Source: Vibrio sp. 10N
GTDB lineage: Bacteria; Pseudomonadota; Gammaproteobacteria; Enterobacterales; Vibrionaceae
DNA length: 64,000 nt
Direction of reading: 5' to 3'
Assembly: GCF_036245475.1 (NCBI RefSeq)
Contig: NZ_BTPM01000002.1
Span: forward strand, 434,001-498,000
Each line of letters begins with the position of its first letter. The first letter of the stretch is position 1. The notes beneath the pieces were generated by a model, which was given only the letters and a program-made list of their open reading frames with translations, had not been told where the DNA came from and did not search any database. A program made the translations under genes and the position numbers. Of this stretch, positions 60,624 to 64,000 are shown piece after piece.

Positions 60624-62096
60624 ATGATGATCTCAAAAGAGATTAGTGCATCTTCTGACTGTACTCAGTGGCAGTCCATTGACTGGAAATCCGCTGAAGC
60701 ACACGTACTAAAGCTTCAAATGCGTATCGCAAAAGCAACAAGAGAAAAGAATTACGGTAAGGTAAAGTCCTTACAGTGGATCTTGACTCATTCTCGCTCA
60801 GCAAAACTTCTAGCTGTTAAGCGAGTCTCTCAAAATAAAGGCAGTAAAACGCCTGGAATAGATGGTGTCATCTGGAACACAGATGCACGCCGTATGAAAG
60901 CAGTCAATCAACTGAGTCGCAAGACTTACAAAGCACAACCACTCAAACGTATCTACATCCCCAAAAAGAATGGCAAACTCAGACCTCTAGGTATTCCGTG
61001 CATGATAGACAGAGCGCAACAAGCGCTCCACCTGCTTGCACTAGAGCCTGTTTCTGAAACACTTGCCGACCTCAACAGCTATGGATTCAGACCAAACCGA
61101 AGCACCGCTGACGCCATCAGTCAATGCTTTAAATGCTTGGCTCTGAAGAAATCAGCAAAATGGGTTCTTGAGGGTGATATCAAAGCTTGCTTCGATAAAA
61201 TCGGGCATCAATGGCTTACGGACAATATCACTGTAGATAAACGAATGTTAAAGCAATGGCTAAAGTCTGGTTTTGTGGATAAAGGCCTATTCTACGACAC
61301 CGATGAGGGTACGCCATAAGGAGGGATAATATCCCCAACCTTGATGCTAATGACTCTCGCAGGGCTAGAGCAACGCATAAAATCCACAGCACTCAGAAAA
61401 GGAGCTAGAGCTAACTTCATTGGTTACGCTGACGATTTCGTGGTCACTTGCTCTTCAAAGGAAGTGCTAGTGAATGATATCAAACCGTTGATTGCTGACT
61501 TTTTGGCTGAAAGAGGGTTAACCCTATCCGAAGAGAAAACGAAGATCACTCATATTGATGATGGCTTTGACTTTCTGGGCTTCAACCATAGGAAGTATAA
61601 AGGGAAATTGCTCATTAAACCGAGCAAGTCCAACACGCTGTTATTCTTGAGGAATCTACGTGAACTTGTCAAAAAGCACGCCACTATCCCCGTTAATGAT
61701 CTTATCAGGATGATAAATCCAAAACTTAGAGGATGGGCGAATTACTATCGCCATTGCGTTGCTAAACAAGTATTTGGGTATGTAGGCCACAAACTATTCC
61801 AAGCGCTATGGCACTGGGCAGTTAGACGTCATCCAACCAAGTCTAAAGACTGGGTTGTTCACAAATATTTCCTCAACCGAAAAGGCCAATGGCAATTTCA
61901 TGGTTGGCAGAAAATTATGAACATGGACTGTCACTTCAACTTGTTCCAAATCGCAAAAGTGCCAATAGAGCGACATGTGAAAATCCGAAGCGCCGCGACT
62001 CCTTATGACCCCGATTACCAAGAATACTTGGCTAAGCGGAAATCAAAGAGACAAGCACGAAACTCTTGGGTTGAACCTGTTCCAACTGCTTTATGA
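60624..62096 (+). pseudogene. Group II intron reverse transcriptase/maturase, interrupted by a stop codon
   Basis: One continuous frame of about 490 codons split by a single TAA at 61317-61319. It falls exactly in the conserved RT block that normally reads DEGTPQGGIISP, so Gln (CAA) has become a stop by one C-to-T change. Before it are PKKNGKLRPLGIPC and NSYGFRPNRSTADA; after it are the catalytic YADD in FIGYADDFVV and the maturase block LRGWANYYRH. The C-terminus ends soon after PYDPDYQEYLAKRK, without the Cys-rich HNH endonuclease. GGAG precedes the ATG. Unless the stop is suppressed, the intron cannot make its own protein. Confidence 0.88.
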
Positions 62097-62132
62097 GTTG
62101 CTGGGTATCAAACGATGCCTTAGCGGAGGCTT

Positions 62133-62166
62133 GAGCCGTATGCAGTGAAAGTTGCACGTACGGTTC
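62133..62166 (+). ncRNA. Group II intron domain V
   Basis: Thirty-four bases beginning GAGCCGTATGC and ending GCACGTACGGTTC fold into the hallmark domain V hairpin with a GAAA loop and a two-base bulge. The catalytic AGC triad is intact, so the ribozyme core could still splice if maturase is supplied in trans. Confidence 0.9.
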
Positions 62167-62204
62167 TTAGAGGGACGGCACTTGGTAACAAGTGTCGTCT
62201 ACTC

Positions 62205-62855
62205 GACAAAAGTAGTCTACGTCCACTCGTTTTTAACATGCCCCACGTAGCCGTCATCCTCACGAAAGTGAGGATCTCTTACCGCGTGTAGGTAACTGAA
62301 AATATTCGATTAAGTCACGTAAATCAGCTTCACGACGCGCTGAATGAGATCCCCTTTTTCAAGGGGATGACAGTGATTTGGGGGTTGGGTTGAAGCGCGA
62401 AATGGGGCACTTTTGTGTTACAGCGCCGCTAGCACACATCTGGACATAAATAGTCTACGTCCGCTCGTTTTTAACATGCCTCACGTAGCCGTCATCCTCA
62501 CGAAAGTGAGGATCTCCCACCACGTGTAGGCAACTGAAAATATTCGATTAAGTCACGTAATTCAACTTTTCAACGCGCTAAATGAGATCCCCTTTTTCAA
62601 GGGGATGACGGTGATTTTTGGTATGGCTTGAAGCACCGAATGGGGCAAAGGCGAGTTAGCGCAAGTCCCGCTAAAATACCTCTGGACAAAAATAGTCTAC
62701 GTCCGTTCGTTTTTAACATGCCCCAGTAGCCGTCATCCTCACGAAAGTGAGGACCTCCTACCGCGTGTAGATAACTAAAAATCTGAGACTAAGTCACGTA
62801 AATCAGCTTGGCGACGCGCTGAATGAGATCCCCTTTTGCAAGGGGATGACGGCAA
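62205..62855. repeat. Three tandem ~240-bp units built of palindromic repeats
   Basis: Units start at about 62205, 62443 and 62685, each with GACA(A/T)AA-TAGTCTACGTCC. Each unit holds two hairpins: ATCCTCAC-GAAA-GTGAGGAT (62256, 62494 and 62735) and ATCCCCTT-TTTC-AAGGGGAT (62349, 62587 and 62828). Around the pair, GTCATCC at the start and GGATGAC at the end are inverted, so the core of each unit is a miniature inverted-repeat element. The third unit is cut shorter and has diverged a little. Such elements are often dispersed in vibrio genomes. Confidence 0.85.
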
Positions 62856-62880
62856 GCTGTTTTTGAACTTCATATCACTA

Positions 62881-62908
62881 AAAAGCCCAGCGTTTTCGCT
62901 GGGCTTTA
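62881..62908 (-). terminator. Intrinsic terminator of the TldD/PmbA-family gene
   Basis: On the minus strand, AGCCCAGCG - AAAA - CGCTGGGCT is followed by TTTT. It lies just after the gene's stop codon and separates it from the repeat array. Confidence 0.85.
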
Positions 62909-62915
62909 TCACTAC

Positions 62916-64000
62916 CTACTTACCACCAATACTCAACCGAGCAAACCTCACATCCGGCGCAAAGAAAGTTCGACTGTCGTTAATCAGTTGGCTGTTACCA
63001 ACCGCATCGACTTCTTGCAGCATTTTGTAGAAGTTACCCGCAACTGTAATACCACGTACTGGCTGGACTCTCACGCCATCACGACACAAGAAGCCGCTGG
63101 CACCAAATGAGAAGTCGCCGCTGACTGGATCCGCTCCGGAATGGACGCCTTGAAGTTCAATCAGCTCAAGATATTCACCCGCTTTAACTTCAGCAGCACT
63201 GCTTTGGCCTGTGGCAATGACTTTGTGGTTGGCGGAAACGTCTAGGCTAGATTTCGCACCGCGTGCTGCACTGGCGGTTGATACAGCGCCTAAATAGCTA
63301 GCGGTGTGGCTGTTGTGCAAGAGTGTATTGAGCTTTCCGCCCAAAATTAGCACGTTGTCTTGGGTCGCAAAGCCTTCGCTGTCGAAGCTGGCGATTGCCA
63401 TGCCGTTTGGCATATACGCAATATCGGTCAGAGTAATCAGCTCACTCGCAATGGATTGGCCGACTTTGTCACCGAGGGGCGTGATGCCTTTCATGGCGCT
63501 AACACCAGAGAATGCTGAGCCAAATGCACCGAACAAGCTGCTAAGCGCACCGATGTCAAAAATCGCCGAGTACTCACCAGTAGCAACCGGAGCACCGTCG
63601 AGCAAATCTCGCGCTAGGTTGTAGCCTTGTTCGATACAGTAGTTCGGATTCAGCTCATCAAAGCGGCGACCCACCGAGACTTTACCCGCCATGGATTGCT
63701 TGCCGTCTTTCTCAAATAGCGTGTACGCGTAACAGCTAAATGAGCGCTCAAAATGCTGACAAAGTGTCCCTTGCGTGTTGGCGAGAATAAGCTGACTCTC
63801 TCCATCGGCATAACCGTTGTAGGGTGCGCTTGATGCGTGGGGAAGGGAAACAACCCCTTGCTCTAATGCAAGTGATAGCTCAATCTTCTCATCGGCAGAA
63901 GTGGTATCTTGCTGAGTAATCTCTGCGACATCTGTCGTCAGTTTACTGTCGATACAGCTGATGGTTTGATGCTCGTCTTGCTTAGAGAAACGTGCGCTTT
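62916..64000 (-). CDS. TldD/PmbA-family metallopeptidase-like protein (5' end beyond window)
   Basis: About 361 C-terminal residues are visible; the frame continues past the right edge without a break, so the start is not in the window. Blocks FERSFSCYAYTLFEKDGKQ, FDSEGFATQDNVLILGGKL, SGDFSFGASGFLCRDG and the final VAGNFYKMLQEVDAVGN match the order seen in PmbA/TldE proteins. TldE is the non-catalytic partner of the TldD peptidase, which processes unfolded peptides such as microcin precursors and antitoxins. The C-terminal tail differs from E. coli PmbA, so it may be a divergent paralogue. No HExxxH zinc motif is in the visible part. Confidence 0.85.
   Translation of the reverse strand, partial: SARFSKQDEHQTISCIDSKLTTDVAEITQQDTTSADEKIELSLALEQGVVSLPHASSAPYNGYADGESQLILANTQGTLCQHFERSFSCYAYTLFEKDGKQSMAGKVSVGRRFDELNPNYCIEQGYNLARDLLDGAPVATGEYSAIFDIGALSSLFGAFGSAFSGVSAMKGITPLGDKVGQSIASELITLTDIAYMPNGMAIASFDSEGFATQDNVLILGGKLNTLLHNSHTASYLGAVSTASAARGAKSSLDVSANHKVIATGQSSAAEVKAGEYLELIELQGVHSGADPVSGDFSFGASGFLCRDGVRVQPVRGITVAGNFYKMLQEVDAVGNSQLINDSRTFFAPDVRFARLSIGGK

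Larger units (their letters stand above)
60048..62207 (+). mobile_element. Group II intron (boundaries approximate)
   Basis: The 5' end is set at GTGCGAC, the usual bacterial group II start (GTGYG). About 575 bases of structured sequence precede the reverse-transcriptase gene. After the gene come a clear domain V and a hairpin with GACGGCACTTG / CAAGTGTCGTC arms that fits domain VI, ending near CTACTCGAC. The right edge may lie a few bases either way. The element inserted between selO and the tandem repeats; its right end coincides with the first repeat unit. Domains I-IV were not folded here. The upstream SelO 3' region (59920-60047) holds only a weak AGAGCGG/CCGCTCT hairpin. Confidence 0.85.

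Noticed and set aside
61341..62096. Second independent reverse transcriptase gene
   Set aside because: It is in the same frame as the upstream part and completes the same protein after a single stop codon.
62205..62855. CRISPR array
   Set aside because: Only three long (~240 bp) units with two internal hairpins each, no 25-37 bp direct repeats with unique spacers and no cas genes.

Overview
The window looks like chromosomal DNA of a Vibrionaceae gammaproteobacterium, most likely a Vibrio. Supporting features are an aryl-polyene cluster of the Vibrio type with an embedded ammonia lyase, a TtpC-ExbB-ExbD-TonB energy-coupling operon of the kind described in vibrios, a secreted GH18 chitinase, a TfoX-family protein, a rbsDACBK-R operon and palindromic interspersed repeats. 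No tRNA or rRNA genes were seen.

Layout. (1) 1-14.4 kb: sixteen tightly packed, mostly overlapping + strand genes of an aryl polyene (APE) cluster, apeD to apeR. An aromatic amino acid ammonia lyase lies between apeJ and apeK. A partial upstream gene enters from the left edge. The lyase should supply the aryl starter, ApeH activates it onto the ACPs ApeE/ApeF, ApeO/ApeR, ApeQ and ApeI/ApeP extend, reduce and dehydrate it, ApeD/ApeJ attach it to a lipid or sugar, and ApeG/L/M/N handle membrane and periplasmic transport. (2) 14.4-16.8 kb: a secreted lipase-like hydrolase and three small envelope proteins. (3) 17-24.7 kb, minus strand: a TonB-dependent receptor followed by DUF3450-TtpC-ExbB-ExbD-TonB-TPR. 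Divergent from it (25.4-31.2 kb) is a Yej-like ABC importer with two permeases, a large binding protein and two ATPases; together these could form one import route across both membranes. (4) 31.2-38.3 kb: YqhD-like alcohol dehydrogenase, glycine-rich lipoprotein, chitinase, glgC and idi. (5) 38.4-40.9 kb: the three-gene AMMECR1 / Memo / radical SAM set, whose function is still unclear. (6) 41-48.5 kb: small proteins, a candidate intergenic RNA, TfoX-like protein, cupin, membrane proteins, the cut-off start of a probable large adhesin abutting an IS5-family remnant, and a TetR/GST pair with clear operators. A DJ-1-like protein and a sugar acetyltransferase follow. (7) 48.7-56.8 kb: a PAS-GGDEF protein with a degenerate EAL domain, then the ribose operon with two identical LacI-type operators. 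(8) 56.8-64 kb: MFS exporter, SelO, a group II intron whose reverse transcriptase is broken by one stop codon, three tandem ~240-bp palindromic repeats, and a TldD/PmbA-family gene running off the right edge.

Assignments rest on reading motifs by eye; no database search was possible. Start codons were moved from the longest ORF wherever a Shine-Dalgarno sequence, signal peptide or gene overlap argued for it.
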